Shown piece after piece: positions 53,579 through 62,474 of a stretch of DNA of 64,000 nt. This stretch comes from Clostridiales bacterium (lineage in GTDB: Bacteria; Bacillota; Clostridia; Christensenellales; CAG-138): assembly GCA_004554165.1 (NCBI GenBank), contig SFNQ01000004.1, forward strand, positions 1 through 64,000, read 5' to 3'. Position 1 is the first letter of the stretch, and the number at the start of each line of letters is the position of its first letter. The notes under the pieces were generated by a model, which saw nothing but the letters and a program-made list of their open reading frames with translations, searched no databases and was not told where the DNA came from. A program made the position numbers and the translations under genes.

Positions 53579-55408
53579 CTATTCCACTGTTACGCTCTTG
53601 GCCAGGTTTCTCGGCCGGTCCACGGAGCAGCCCTTCTGCACCGCCATGTAGTAGGCCAGAAGCTGCATGGGCAGGATGGCGCAAAAGGGGGTGAGCGTTT
53701 CTTCCATGGGCTCCAGCTCCCATTGCTCGTGGGAGTTTGCGGCTACGCCGTCTGCGGGGCCGTTGGTGACGGCAAGCACGCGCGCGCCGCGCACCCGCAC
53801 CTCCTCCATGTTGCTGGCCATCTTTTTGAGAAGCTCCGGCTGCGTGGCAAGCGCCACCACCAGCGAGCCCTCCTCGATCAGCGCGATGGTGCCGTGCTTG
53901 AGCTCGCCCGCCGCATAGGCCTCGGAGTGGATGTAGGAGATCTCCTTGAGCTTGAGCGCAGCCTCCATGGCAAGGGCATGGTCAATGCCGCGGCCGATGA
54001 AGAACACATGCTTGACCGAAAAGGCCCGGCTGGCAAAATATTGAATGCGCTCGCGGTTGTCCAGAATGCGCTGCATCCGCTCGGGCATGGCGGCCATCTC
54101 CAAAATTCGCGACGCCACCGCCTCCGCGCTCATGCGGCCGCGCTTTTGCGCAAGATCCAGCGCCGTAAGGTACAGCACGATGAGCTGCGTCAGATACGAT
54201 TTTGTGGCCGCCACGGCGATCTCCGGCCCGGCGTAGGTGAAGAGCACGGTTTCCGCTTCGCGGGCAATGGTGCTGCCGATGACGTTGCAGATGGCGACGG
54301 TCCTGCAGCCCCTGCCGTTGGCCATGCGCAGCGCCGCAATGGTATCGGCGGTTTCGCCGGACTGGCTGATGACCATGAGCGAGTCGCCCGGCTCCAGCAC
54401 GGCGTCGCCATAGCGAAACTCCGACGCGATGTCTACCTCCACCGGCAGCCCCGCCATGCGCTCAATGAATTTTTTGCCCAGCAGCGCCGCGTGATAGGCC
54501 GTACCGCAGCTGACGATGGAGAGCTTTTTGAGCGCCGCGGCTTCCTCCTGCGACCAGGGGAAGATATCGGTTTTGAGCCGCAGCTCCTTTACGCTTACAT
54601 ACTGCTCCAGCGTCTTTTTGAAGGCCACGGGCTCTTCGAAGATTTCCTTCATCATGAAATGCTCGAAGTTGCCCTTCTTCGCCGCTTCCACATCCCAGTC
54701 GATGTGCGTGAGCGTTTTTTCGATCGGCAGGCCGAACTCGTTGAAATAGTCCACGCCGTCCGGCCGGAGAACGGCGATCTGCTTATCCTCCATGAAGCAG
54801 ACGTCCCGCGTGTAGGGCAGCAGCGCAGGAATATCCGAGGCGACAAAGCTGGCGCTTTCGCTGTGGCCGACCACCATGGGGCTGTCCTTGCAGCAGCAGT
54901 AGATGGTGCGAGGCTCGTCATAGAACAGGATGGAGAGCGCAAAGGAGCCCTCCATGAGCCGCATGGCCGCCAGCACCGCAGAGAGGCAATCGCCCATATA
55001 CAGGCTGCCGATGAGCTGGGCCACCACCTCGGTATCCGTTTCGGAAACGAATTCGCAGCCCTTCTGGATGAGCATCTGCTTGAGGTTTTGATAGTTTTCG
55101 ATGATGCCGTTGTGCACCAGAGCGATCTGCTTTGCGTCGTCCATGTGCGGGTGCGCGTTCACATAGGAGGGCTCACCGTGGGTGGCCCAGCGCGTATGGC
55201 CAATGCCGCAGCTGCCCGCAAGAGGCTGCTCCCTGAGCAGCACGGAGAGGTTGGAAAGCTGCCCCTGAGCCTTGCAGAGCGAAATTTTTTCGCCGTCGAA
55301 CACCGCAACGCCTGCGGAGTCATATCCGCGATAGGCCAGCGCCTCAAGCCCTTCCAGCAGAATGGGGACGCAGGCCTCCCCGCCGGTATATCCCACGATG
55401 CCGCACAT
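53579..55408 (-). CDS. glmS: Glutamine-fructose-6-phosphate aminotransferase
   Basis: A 609-residue enzyme that makes glucosamine 6-phosphate for cell wall synthesis. The N-terminal glutaminase has Cys2 (MCGIVGYTG) as nucleophile. Two SIS sugar-isomerase domains follow and the C-terminus ends in AKSVTVE, the expected family end. Although the frame continues upstream, the ATG at 55408 exposes Cys2 after Met removal, and that is essential. GGCGAGGG is the likely ribosome binding site. The leader has a hairpin (55434-55485) but I do not see the glmS ribozyme that many Firmicutes have. Confidence 0.96.
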   Translation of the reverse strand: MCGIVGYTGGEACVPILLEGLEALAYRGYDSAGVAVFDGEKISLCKAQGQLSNLSVLLREQPLAGSCGIGHTRWATHGEPSYVNAHPHMDDAKQIALVHNGIIENYQNLKQMLIQKGCEFVSETDTEVVAQLIGSLYMGDCLSAVLAAMRLMEGSFALSILFYDEPRTIYCCCKDSPMVVGHSESASFVASDIPALLPYTRDVCFMEDKQIAVLRPDGVDYFNEFGLPIEKTLTHIDWDVEAAKKGNFEHFMMKEIFEEPVAFKKTLEQYVSVKELRLKTDIFPWSQEEAAALKKLSIVSCGTAYHAALLGKKFIERMAGLPVEVDIASEFRYGDAVLEPGDSLMVISQSGETADTIAALRMANGRGCRTVAICNVIGSTIAREAETVLFTYAGPEIAVAATKSYLTQLIVLYLTALDLAQKRGRMSAEAVASRILEMAAMPERMQRILDNRERIQYFASRAFSVKHVFFIGRGIDHALAMEAALKLKEISYIHSEAYAAGELKHGTIALIEEGSLVVALATQPELLKKMASNMEEVRVRGARVLAVTNGPADGVAANSHEQWELEPMEETLTPFCAILPMQLLAYYMAVQKGCSVDRPRNLAKSVTVE

Positions 55409-55433
55409 ATGAAACCCTCGCCTTTCCTGCAAA

Positions 55434-55485
55434 AATAGGGGGTTCGAAAGCAGACGCTGTTACAGACCTCCTTCCGAACCCTATT
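55434..55485 (-). promoter_or_regulatory. Leader hairpin upstream of glmS
   Basis: On the minus strand AATAGGGTTCG (55485-55475) pairs with CGAACCCCCTATT (55446-55434, two-base bulge), followed by TTTGC. It resembles a weak attenuator in the glmS leader. Confidence 0.5.
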
Positions 55486-55498
55486 TCAATATTTCATT

Positions 55499-55527
55499 AG
55501 TATACGGGTTTCGTATATCTTCGTCAA
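55499..55527 (-). promoter_or_regulatory. glmS promoter
   Basis: On the minus strand TTGACG (55527-55522), 17-base spacer, TATACT (55504-55499), about 90 bases ahead of the glmS start. It overlaps the last codon of trpB. Confidence 0.8.
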
Positions 55528-56765
55528 GAATTTTTTAGAAACTTCTCGCCATAGCCGTAGTGTTCGAACACATAGTCGATGTCCTTGTCGCCGCGGCCGG
55601 AGAGATTGACGAGAATGGAGCCCGTTGCGTGTGTGCGCGCATAGCGGATGGCATAGGCCAGCGCGTGCGAGCTTTCGATTGCGGGGATAATGCCCTCCTT
55701 GCGGCAGAGCAGGAAGAAGGCCTCCATGGCCTCGTCGTCGCTGGCGGTCTCATAGCGGATACGGCCGCAGTCGTGCAGATAGGCGTGCTCGGGGCCGGTG
55801 GCGGGGTAATCCAGACCGCTGGCGATGGAGTAGACCGGATCCGGCTGGCCGTTTTCGTCCTGAAGGAGGTAGCTTTCAAAGCCGTGCAGGATGCCCTTTT
55901 TGCCGAAGGTGATGGTCGCCGCGTGGTCGCCCACCTTTTTGCCGCGGCCCAGCGGCTCAACGCCGACGATCTCCACCGGGTCGGAGAGGAAGGGGATGAA
56001 CAGGCCGGCTGCGTTGCTGCCGCCGCCGACACAGGCCGTGATTACATCCGGCAGGTTCCCGGTCATGGCGCGGAACTGCTCGCGAGCCTCCTCGCCCACG
56101 ACCATCTGAAAATCGCGAACCATTTTCGGGAAGGGATGCGGTCCCACCGCGGAACCGATGCAGTAGATCGCGGTGTCATACTCCTTGAGGTAGGCCTCAA
56201 AAGCCGCGTCCACGGCTTCCTTCAGTGTCTTGAGTCCATGGGAAACGGGAACGACGCGCGCACCCAGCATCCGCATGCGAGTGACGTTGGGCGCCTGCTT
56301 GGCGATGTCCACCTCGCCCATGTAGATGTCGCACTCGAGGCCGAAGTAGGCCGCCGCCGTGGCCAGCGCCACGCCGTGCTGACCTGCGCCGGTTTCCGCG
56401 ATGAGCTTCTTTTTGCCCATAAACTTGGCCAGCAGGCCCTCGCCCATGCAGTGGTTGAGCTTGTGCGCGCCGGTGTGATTCAGATCCTCGCGCTTCAAAT
56501 AAATCTGGCACTTGCCCAGCGTGCGCGAGAGCCGCTCACAGTGGTAGACCGGCGTGGGCCGGCCCTGGAATTCGCGGCGGATGCGGCGCAGCTCGGAGAT
56601 GAACTGCGCGCTGTGGCAGATCGTTTCGTAGGCGTCGCTGATCTCCTGGAACGCGGGCTCAAGCTCCGGCGGCAGGTAGGCCCCGCCATACTCTCCAAAG
56701 CGGCCGTCGGGCGAGGGGAACTGCTTGAGATAGTTGTCAAAATCTTTGTAGGTGAGCTGTTTCAT
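55524..56765 (-). CDS. trpB: Tryptophan synthase beta chain
   Basis: A 413-residue PLP enzyme that joins indole and serine to tryptophan. [15 protein letters not shown] opens the family pattern. The PLP Lys is Lys102 in [10 protein letters not shown], and [10 protein letters not shown] and the phosphate-binding GGGSNAAG are intact. The ATG at 56765 follows AAAGGAAA; the frame upstream crosses the T-box leader and is not coding. No trpA or other trp gene is next to it, so it may salvage indole or work with a distant TrpA. It is controlled by the Trp T-box immediately upstream. Confidence 0.95.
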   Translation of the reverse strand: MKQLTYKDFDNYLKQFPSPDGRFGEYGGAYLPPELEPAFQEISDAYETICHSAQFISELRRIRREFQGRPTPVYHCERLSRTLGKCQIYLKREDLNHTGAHKLNHCMGEGLLAKFMGKKKLIAETGAGQHGVALATAAAYFGLECDIYMGEVDIAKQAPNVTRMRMLGARVVPVSHGLKTLKEAVDAAFEAYLKEYDTAIYCIGSAVGPHPFPKMVRDFQMVVGEEAREQFRAMTGNLPDVITACVGGGSNAAGLFIPFLSDPVEIVGVEPLGRGKKVGDHAATITFGKKGILHGFESYLLQDENGQPDPVYSIASGLDYPATGPEHAYLHDCGRIRYETASDDEAMEAFFLLCRKEGIIPAIESSHALAYAIRYARTHATGSILVNLSGRGDKDIDYVFEHYGYGEKFLKNS

Positions 56766-56790
56766 GGTTTGTTTTTCCTTTCTTTTTTTA

Positions 56791-57085
56791 AAATAAAAAC
56801 GTCCTCGCTCCGCAATACTGCGGAACAAGGACGATTCACAGAAAACCTGATAAATCGCGGTGCCACCTTGTTTCCCGGCACAGGAGGCCGGACGCTCGAC
56901 GGATGCCATCACATCCCCCGCAGGATAACGGCTGCGAACCGTCGCGATATACTGAGCCGGAACCCGGCCGTTCCTCCGCGCGCTCGATGGTCCATTTGCC
57001 GCGCCGTTTCTCACGAAGCTCCCAGCCAAGGCTCCGCTCTCTGAGGAGGCGTACAGCGGTTTGATCTCCATCTCACTGCTTATGC
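56791..57085 (-). promoter_or_regulatory. T-box riboswitch (Trp) upstream of trpB
   Basis: The conserved T-box AAGGTGGCACCGCG is at 56869-56856 on the minus strand. A terminator stem (56833-56800) with a T tract (56799-56791) follows, with the antiterminator formed by the T-box. A stem I with an AGAGAG-type start lies upstream at about 57040. TGG in the context AAATGGACC (56994-56992) is the best specifier codon, giving Trp, in agreement with trpB downstream. Uncharged tRNA-Trp would permit read-through. Confidence 0.92.
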
Positions 57086-57091
57086 GCTATA

Positions 57092-57120
57092 TTATATATA
57101 AAACATACTATGCTGTCAAC
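57092..57120 (-). promoter_or_regulatory. Promoter of the T-box/trpB transcript
   Basis: On the minus strand TTGACA (57120-57115), 17-base spacer, TATAAT (57097-57092). It matches consensus perfectly. Confidence 0.92.
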
Positions 57121-57145
57121 AGGAAATTTGCGATTGTTTGTTCCG

Positions 57146-57271
57146 GGGGCTGCGGCCCCGCGTTCCGTTGCCGGAACGGGGGCCGGCGGGCCGCCCGCGC
57201 CCTGCCCGACTTCCGCGCCCCCGGCCCGCCGCCCCTGCGCGGCCTACGGCCGCGCGCGGGGCCGCAGCCCC
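57146..57271. repeat. Long GC-rich inverted repeat
   Basis: Arms 57146-57162 and 57255-57271 are perfect 17-bp complements around a 92-base very GC-rich interior with nested pairing. A second inverted repeat (57334-57344 with 57357-57367) follows and may terminate the DUF308 gene. No gene is seen between 57121 and 57390. Confidence 0.65.
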
Positions 57272-57390
57272 GGCCGGCGTCAACGCAGGGCAGCCCCTTT
57301 GCGCAGGAAAAAGAAGCCCCGCCCCTTACGCAAGCAGAGCGGGGCCCGCACAGGGACCCCGCTCTGCGGCAATGGCCGTCGCATAAGAAA

Positions 57391-57942
57391 TCAGAAGCCC
57401 TCGCCGCGGAACAGGAACAGGGAAACGAGCAGAAGCACAGCCTCGCCGCAGAGCGAGAAACCCAGAAAGAGCATCAGCACCTGCGCCGCGTCGAAGGGGT
57501 CAATGAGCGCAATGAACCCGCATATGAGGGAAACCAGAGCAAAGATCAGCGGGATATACCAGCGTCGAATCTTAAGCCGCAGCAGATCCAGGGCGCGCTG
57601 AAGGCTGCCAAAGCCGGAAAAAATCAGTACGCACCCCAGAGCTGTCGGAAGGATGAAGATCAACACATCGGGCTTGGCCAGCAGAAAAATGCCCAGGGAC
57701 AGCAGCGACAGTCCAAAGGCGAGCCCGCCGAAGGAGAAGGGCCTGAAATCCTCCCTGTGGGCAAGATACAGGACGATGCGGATCAGCCCCGTAATGCCGA
57801 TGGCGCCGGCGATGACGTATACCAGCACGCGGCTGGATGCGGCAGGCCAAATGAGGATGATGATGCCGATGACGAGCACAGCCAGGGCCGCGACCAGCGC
57901 GCTCCAGTCAAAGCCCTGCTGCTTCCGGGGAAAGCGTTCCAT
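57391..57942 (-). CDS. DUF308/HdeD-family membrane protein
   Basis: A 183-residue membrane protein with about six hydrophobic segments in paired repeats: LVAALAVLVIGIIILIWP, then YVIAGAIGITGLIRIV, and similar pairs later. This is the DUF308 (HdeD) pattern; E. coli HdeD helps in acid resistance, but a role here is not shown. AGGAGG lies ten bases before the ATG at 57942; the frame upstream has no family sequence. Own promoter at 58060. Confidence 0.85.
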   Translation of the reverse strand: MERFPRKQQGFDWSALVAALAVLVIGIIILIWPAASSRVLVYVIAGAIGITGLIRIVLYLAHREDFRPFSFGGLAFGLSLLSLGIFLLAKPDVLIFILPTALGCVLIFSGFGSLQRALDLLRLKIRRWYIPLIFALVSLICGFIALIDPFDAAQVLMLFLGFSLCGEAVLLLVSLFLFRGEGF

Positions 57943-58059
57943 AAATAAAAGAACCTCCTGTTTCCGCTTGCCCGAGTATGCCCACGGAAGCGCCAGTCCA
58001 GTCAGGCTGCGCGGGCGGCGGGACAAAGATTTCCAACATCCGGCAGAATTTATGATAGT

Positions 58060-58089
58060 ATCATATGGCCTTCTCTACCGCTGCGTCAA
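58060..58089 (-). promoter_or_regulatory. Promoter of the DUF308 gene
   Basis: On the minus strand TTGACG (58089-58084), 18-base spacer, TATGAT (58065-58060). Confidence 0.6.
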
Positions 58090-58156
58090 TGGACACAATC
58101 CAAAAGCTGTAACAAAAGAGCCTCCGGGACACGGAAACCGCGCAGAGGAGCGCAAC

Positions 58157-58198
58157 AAAAAAGTGTTTCCGGCGCGGCAGCGCCGGAAACACTTTTTT
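58157..58198. terminator. Bidirectional terminator after hydroxylase operon 2
   Basis: Perfect 19-bp inverted repeat (58157-58175 with 58180-58198, loop GGCA) flanked by A6 and T6. It ends the leftward hydroxylase operon 20 bases after its last stop codon. Confidence 0.95.
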
Positions 58199-58218
58199 CC
58201 TGTTGTCCCTGTCCCGCC

Positions 58219-58695
58219 TTATGATTGGCTAAGGCGAAGCCCGGCCTGCTCAATGGCGTTGACAATGGGCTTGTAGCCCGTGCAGCGGCAGAGGTTTCCG
58301 GCTACGGCCTCGCGGATTTCCTCCCGGGTGGGGTGCGGGTTTTTCAGCAGCAGCGCGTAGGCGCTCATGATGAAGCCCGGCGTGCAGAAGCCGCACTGAA
58401 TCGCGTCGCCCTCAACAAAGCAGTCCTGCAATATGCTGCCGATCTGGGTTTCGCTCATGCCCTCAATGGTCATGATGTCGGCCCCCTGCATCTGCCCCGC
58501 GAGAACAAGGCAGCTCGTCACGGCCTCGCCGTTGAGCACTACCGTACAGGCGCCGCACTCGCCGACGCCGCAGCCCTCCTTGGTGCCGGTCAGTCCGAGG
58601 TCGTTCCTGAGAACGTCCAGCATGCGCTTTTCGGCAGAGGTTTCCACCGTGTAATCCGTTCCGTTGAGACGAAAGGAGAGGGTAATGTTATGCAT
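58219..58695 (-). CDS. Molybdenum hydroxylase 2, [2Fe-2S] subunit
   Basis: A 158-residue small subunit with the plant-type motif CGVGECGACTVV plus CxxC partners, and the C-terminal cluster motifs CGFCTPGF and CRCTGY. It carries electrons from Mo to FAD. The ATG at 58695 is chosen because GGAGG lies eight bases upstream; a GTG at 58704 abuts that site. It is the last gene of the Mo, FAD, 2Fe-2S order, overlapping the FAD gene by 8 bases. That order differs from the FAD, 2Fe-2S, Mo order of the first hydroxylase. Confidence 0.95.
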   Translation of the reverse strand: MHNITLSFRLNGTDYTVETSAEKRMLDVLRNDLGLTGTKEGCGVGECGACTVVLNGEAVTSCLVLAGQMQGADIMTIEGMSETQIGSILQDCFVEGDAIQCGFCTPGFIMSAYALLLKNPHPTREEIREAVAGNLCRCTGYKPIVNAIEQAGLRLSQS

Positions 58696-59557
58696 GCGAT
58701 TCACCTCCGAGGAGTTGTTTCAAAATCCGTTCACAGAGATTCCTGCAAACCGGCTGCTTGTATTTTGTTGAGGCGCGGATGCCCGCAATCTCCGGGATCT
58801 TATCGGACAGCGCCTTTGCGACTGCGGCGATATCCTCGTCCGTTGGCTTTTTGCCGGTGAGCATGGCGTTGATCTCCGGGAAGACCAGGGGCTTGGGAAA
58901 GGTGGCTCCCATGGTCATGGAGAAGAAGGTAACGACGCCATGATCGTCCACACAGAGCGCGGTGGCGATGGTCATGCGCGAGATGGCCAGCGCGCGCCTG
59001 CGGCCCAGCTTGTAGAAGTTGTAGCGGCAGCCGGCGGGCAGCTTCTGGACGATGACGCGCAGGATCAGGTCGCGTTCCTCCAGCGTAGTGCGGTAGGGTC
59101 GCGCGATCACGTCCGACAGCGGCAGGCGCAGCGTTTGGCCGCCGCGGGCAATTTCGACCTCCGCGCCGAGAATGGCCAGCGCAGCCAGGCTGTCCGCCGC
59201 AGGGGAGGCGTTGGCGATGTTGCCGCCGATGGTGGCATGGTTGCGGATCTGGAGCGAACCCACGGTATTGCAGGCCGCCGACAGAACGCCGCAGTGCGCG
59301 CGGACAAGGGGAGAGGCGGCGATTTGGGCGTGCGTTACGCCCGCGCCGATGATCAGCTCCCTTTCCGTTTCCGTGATGCCGGTCAACTCGGGCAGGCCGT
59401 AGATATCGATGACGCTGCGGTCCTGATAGCGGTGCTCCTCCCGGGCGTTAACGAGTACGTCCGTGCCGCCTGCGAGCAGCAGGGGCTGGTGGGCGGTACG
59501 GAGCGCGGCAAGCGCCTCGTCCAGCGTGGCGGGCTTTTGATAGCTCTGAAATTCCAT
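58688..59557 (-). CDS. Molybdenum hydroxylase 2, FAD-binding subunit
   Basis: A 289-residue medium subunit. The FAD loop LLLAGGTDVLVNARE is near residue 30 and the second flavin motif RNHATIGGNIANASPAADS is near 105. AAAGGAG lies before the ATG at 59557. It sits 16 bases after the Mo subunit gene and overlaps the 2Fe-2S gene by 8 bases, so the three subunits are made together. The frame continues far upstream antisense-like through the Mo gene, but that part is not coding. Confidence 0.93.
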   Translation of the reverse strand: MEFQSYQKPATLDEALAALRTAHQPLLLAGGTDVLVNAREEHRYQDRSVIDIYGLPELTGITETERELIIGAGVTHAQIAASPLVRAHCGVLSAACNTVGSLQIRNHATIGGNIANASPAADSLAALAILGAEVEIARGGQTLRLPLSDVIARPYRTTLEERDLILRVIVQKLPAGCRYNFYKLGRRRALAISRMTIATALCVDDHGVVTFFSMTMGATFPKPLVFPEINAMLTGKKPTDEDIAAVAKALSDKIPEIAGIRASTKYKQPVCRNLCERILKQLLGGESHA

Positions 59558-59573
59558 AGCCGGTCTCCTTTCC

Positions 59574-61880
59574 TCAATTCCTGGCGTTGGCCGCATGGAA
59601 CACGCGGTCGAGATCGGCGGGCACCTCGCGGATGGTTCCCGCACGGCCCAGCGCGTGGTTGACCGCGCAGAGCAGCGCCGCAGCGCCGGGCTCGGTGGCG
59701 GGCTCGCCCATGGAGCGGCCGCCGAAGGCCGAGCGCGGGTCGGGGTGCTCGTCGAGCAGCGCCGTGTTGCAGTCCGGCACATCCAGCGCCGTGGGCAGCA
59801 GATAGTCCTCAAAGTTGAGATTCTTGAAGGCCGAGGTGGTCTCGCTGTGGCCCAGGTCCTCCAGCAGGCCCATGCCCTGCGCCATGGCGAGGCCGCCGTA
59901 GATCTGGCCCTCAACCATGGTGGGGTTGATCGCCCGGCCCATATCGTGGCAGCCGACCATGCGGATGACGTTGACCACGCCGCTGTCCAGATCGACCTCA
60001 ACCTCCGCAACGTTGCAGGAGTAGGTGTAGGTGTAAAAGGGCTCGCCCACATGGCCGTCCCAGTCGAGCAGGGGTACGGTATAGGTGCCGGCGGCCATGG
60101 GCGTCAGCGCCGCATGGTAGCAGGCGTGTACCGCTTCCTCAAAGGAGATATCCATATCGGCGAAGGTTACGCGGTCGTTCTCGAAGTGAATGTCGTCCAC
60201 GGGCTTTTTGTAATGCTTCTGAACGCCCTCGGCGATGATGGCCTTGACCTTTTCGCAGGCGTCATAGATGGCGCCGCCGCCCAGGAACGTGCCGCGGGAG
60301 GCAATGCAGGCGCCGGTGAAGGGCGAGCGGGAGGTATCCGTTTCACCAAGGGTAACGCGGTCAAACGAAACGCCCATGCCCTCTGCGGCCATCTGGGACT
60401 GGCAGGTGCGCAGGCCCTGGCCGATCTCCACAAGACCAATGTTGACGTGAACGCTGGCGTCCTCCTCCACTTCGATCAGTACGCGGCTGACGTCGCCTCC
60501 GTTGCCGTCTGCGCCGATGCTTGCGCCGCGCATGCTGCATGCAAGGCCAATGCCCCGGCGGACGCGGCGGTCGGGATCCCGGTTTTCCTCGGTATATTGC
60601 TGATACTTGCGCTCATAGTCGGATTCCGCCAGGGCCTTCTCGGTGACGGAGGCGATGCTGACCTCGTGGAAGTCCAGCTTGTGCCCGCAGGGGCTGACGT
60701 CGCCGTTATGCAGGAGGTTTTTCCGCCGCAGCTCCAGCGGCGTCATGCCCAGCTTTTCGGCCAGCTCGTTGAGCGTGTTTTCCAGCGCCAGAATGGCCTG
60801 CGGCGTACCGAAGCCGCGCATGGAGCCGGTGTGCGCGTTGTTGGTGAGCACGCTGGTGGCGTTGTAATCCACATGGGCAATGCGATAGGGGCCCGGTCCA
60901 AGCGTTGCGGTTTTGTACATGACCGGCGGGGACATGTTGATATACGCGCCGGCGTCGCCGATGGCCTCCACCCGCAGGGATTTGAGCGTGCCGTCCTTCG
61001 ACGCGCCTACGGTAACGTCGAATTCGATCGGGTGGCGCTTGTAGCTCTCCAGAATGGATTCCTCGCGCGTCAGCGTGTACTGCACGGGACGGCCCGTCTT
61101 GAGCGCGATAAGGCCCGCCCGGGCGGCTATGGACTCGACGGACTCAATCTTGCCGCCGAAGGAGCCGCCGATGGCGCTGGGCCGCACGGTGATGCGCGCC
61201 ATGGGCAGGTTCAGCAGCCGGTGCAGCGTCATGCGCAGGTTGTACGGCGCCTGCGAGGAACCGAGAACGGTCAGCTCGGGCCGCATGCGGCTGGGAATGA
61301 CGGTGATGGATTCCGGCTCAATATAGGCATGCTCCACAAAGCCGGTTTTGTAATGGGAATGCAGCACCACGTCGGCCTCCGCTTCGCCCTCATCCACGCT
61401 GCCCTTGATAACGTGGACGTTGCCGCAGATGTTGTCCGGGTAATCGGCATTGATGCAGATCTCGGCGGGCGCCTCCATGGCCGCCCGGGGAGAACCCAGC
61501 ACGGGCAGCTCCTCGTACTCCGCGGTGACCAGCTCTGCGGCCGCGTTGGCCTGCTCCTGCGTTTCGGCGGCAACCACGGCGATCACGTCGCCGAGGAAGC
61601 GGGACTTGTCGTACACCATTGCGTACTGATCGACAAAGATTTCTCCGAACACCTTTTCCCCGGGGAAATCCTTGCCCGTCACCACGCAGACAACGCCCGG
61701 CGCGCGCTCGGCGGCCTCCGTGTTGACGGACAGCAGCTTTGCGTGCGCATATTTCGTATGCACGCCCTTGCAGTAGAGCATGCCGGGCAGGCGGATATCT
61801 GCGCCAAACTCTGCGCGGCCGGTGGCTTTGGCGCGCGCGTCAATGCGTTCTCTTGAAACGCCGATCGAATGTGTTTCCAA
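59574..61880 (-). CDS. Molybdenum hydroxylase 2, molybdopterin subunit
   Basis: A 768-residue catalytic subunit of the xanthine dehydrogenase superfamily. N-terminal hammerhead YAHAKLLSV, then IGGSFGGKIE, GSMRGFGTPQ and VEIGQGLRT as Mo-cofactor motifs. The C-terminal catalytic Glu is in FGGRSMGEPATEPG. The start is a TTG at 61880: GGAGGGG (61894-61888) is seven bases before it and the family N-terminus begins there, while no ATG is suitably placed. It differs from the first hydroxylase throughout, so a different substrate is likely. The neighbouring dihydroorotate-dehydrogenase-like gene points to pyrimidines or related rings. Confidence 0.93.
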   Translation of the reverse strand: METHSIGVSRERIDARAKATGRAEFGADIRLPGMLYCKGVHTKYAHAKLLSVNTEAAERAPGVVCVVTGKDFPGEKVFGEIFVDQYAMVYDKSRFLGDVIAVVAAETQEQANAAAELVTAEYEELPVLGSPRAAMEAPAEICINADYPDNICGNVHVIKGSVDEGEAEADVVLHSHYKTGFVEHAYIEPESITVIPSRMRPELTVLGSSQAPYNLRMTLHRLLNLPMARITVRPSAIGGSFGGKIESVESIAARAGLIALKTGRPVQYTLTREESILESYKRHPIEFDVTVGASKDGTLKSLRVEAIGDAGAYINMSPPVMYKTATLGPGPYRIAHVDYNATSVLTNNAHTGSMRGFGTPQAILALENTLNELAEKLGMTPLELRRKNLLHNGDVSPCGHKLDFHEVSIASVTEKALAESDYERKYQQYTEENRDPDRRVRRGIGLACSMRGASIGADGNGGDVSRVLIEVEEDASVHVNIGLVEIGQGLRTCQSQMAAEGMGVSFDRVTLGETDTSRSPFTGACIASRGTFLGGGAIYDACEKVKAIIAEGVQKHYKKPVDDIHFENDRVTFADMDISFEEAVHACYHAALTPMAAGTYTVPLLDWDGHVGEPFYTYTYSCNVAEVEVDLDSGVVNVIRMVGCHDMGRAINPTMVEGQIYGGLAMAQGMGLLEDLGHSETTSAFKNLNFEDYLLPTALDVPDCNTALLDEHPDPRSAFGGRSMGEPATEPGAAALLCAVNHALGRAGTIREVPADLDRVFHAANARN

Positions 61881-61937
61881 CAGCAAACCCCTCCTTGACA
61901 ATAAAGATGTGTGGGACATCAGATGGACTACAGGCCT

Positions 61938-61966
61938 ATTGTAACTAATTTCATCCGCGCTGTCCA
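61938..61966 (-). promoter_or_regulatory. Promoter of hydroxylase operon 2
   Basis: On the minus strand TGGACA (61966-61961), 17-base spacer, TACAAT (61943-61938), about 55 bases ahead of the TTG start. Confidence 0.7.
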
Positions 61967-62474
61967 TCCCAATTTGGAAAAATCCAAAAATTCCGTTATG
62001 GGACAAACCGGAAAAATCCGGCGTGTTTTGCCGGACGGGCTTCGGAGGGGGCAGGTCAGCCGCCGTAACGGACGTGCGGACGGCGGCCCTGCTTTAAAAC
62101 CGTTTACAGACCGGGAGAGGAGGGGCGACGGCGCGGTCTGCCGGCAGAGCGCCTCCTGCTGCGCCGGCCCGCCCGGCAACGGCCGAATGGCGAAGATCCC
62201 GGCAAAGACAGGCTTGCCGGGACCTCAGCGCAACGATACATATCATCCGGGCTGATCCGCCCGGCCGGGAACGCAACGGCCAGCCTGCCGCGCATCAGAT
62301 CCGGCGGCATGCGCGACGGATTTGACGCCCTGCTTGCGGGACTGCAGCGCCAATCCCGCAGGAGAAAACCCGCCGTGCCGGTTCAGGGTTTTGCGCCCCT
62401 TTGCGATCCGGGCAAAGGCGCTTTGCAAAAATGCCGCTTCCCCCGTGCCGGCATGGCCGGCGCAGGCCGGGTTT
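61967..62474. other. Gene-free stretch between DHOD-like and hydroxylase 2 genes
   Basis: About 500 bases of GC-rich spacer. Several frames are open but none has a ribosome binding site or family-like product. I see no RNA motif or terminator with a T tract. Confidence 0.5.

Noticed and set aside
55409..55523. glmS ribozyme
   Set aside because: The leader is too short and shows one simple hairpin rather than the nested ribozyme core.
56766..57071. N-terminal extension of TrpB
   Set aside because: This stretch is the T-box leader; TrpB similarity begins at the ATG at 56765.
59595..61856. 753-codon antisense frame opposite hydroxylase 2
   Set aside because: No motif or start signal; it is a shadow of the Mo subunit gene.
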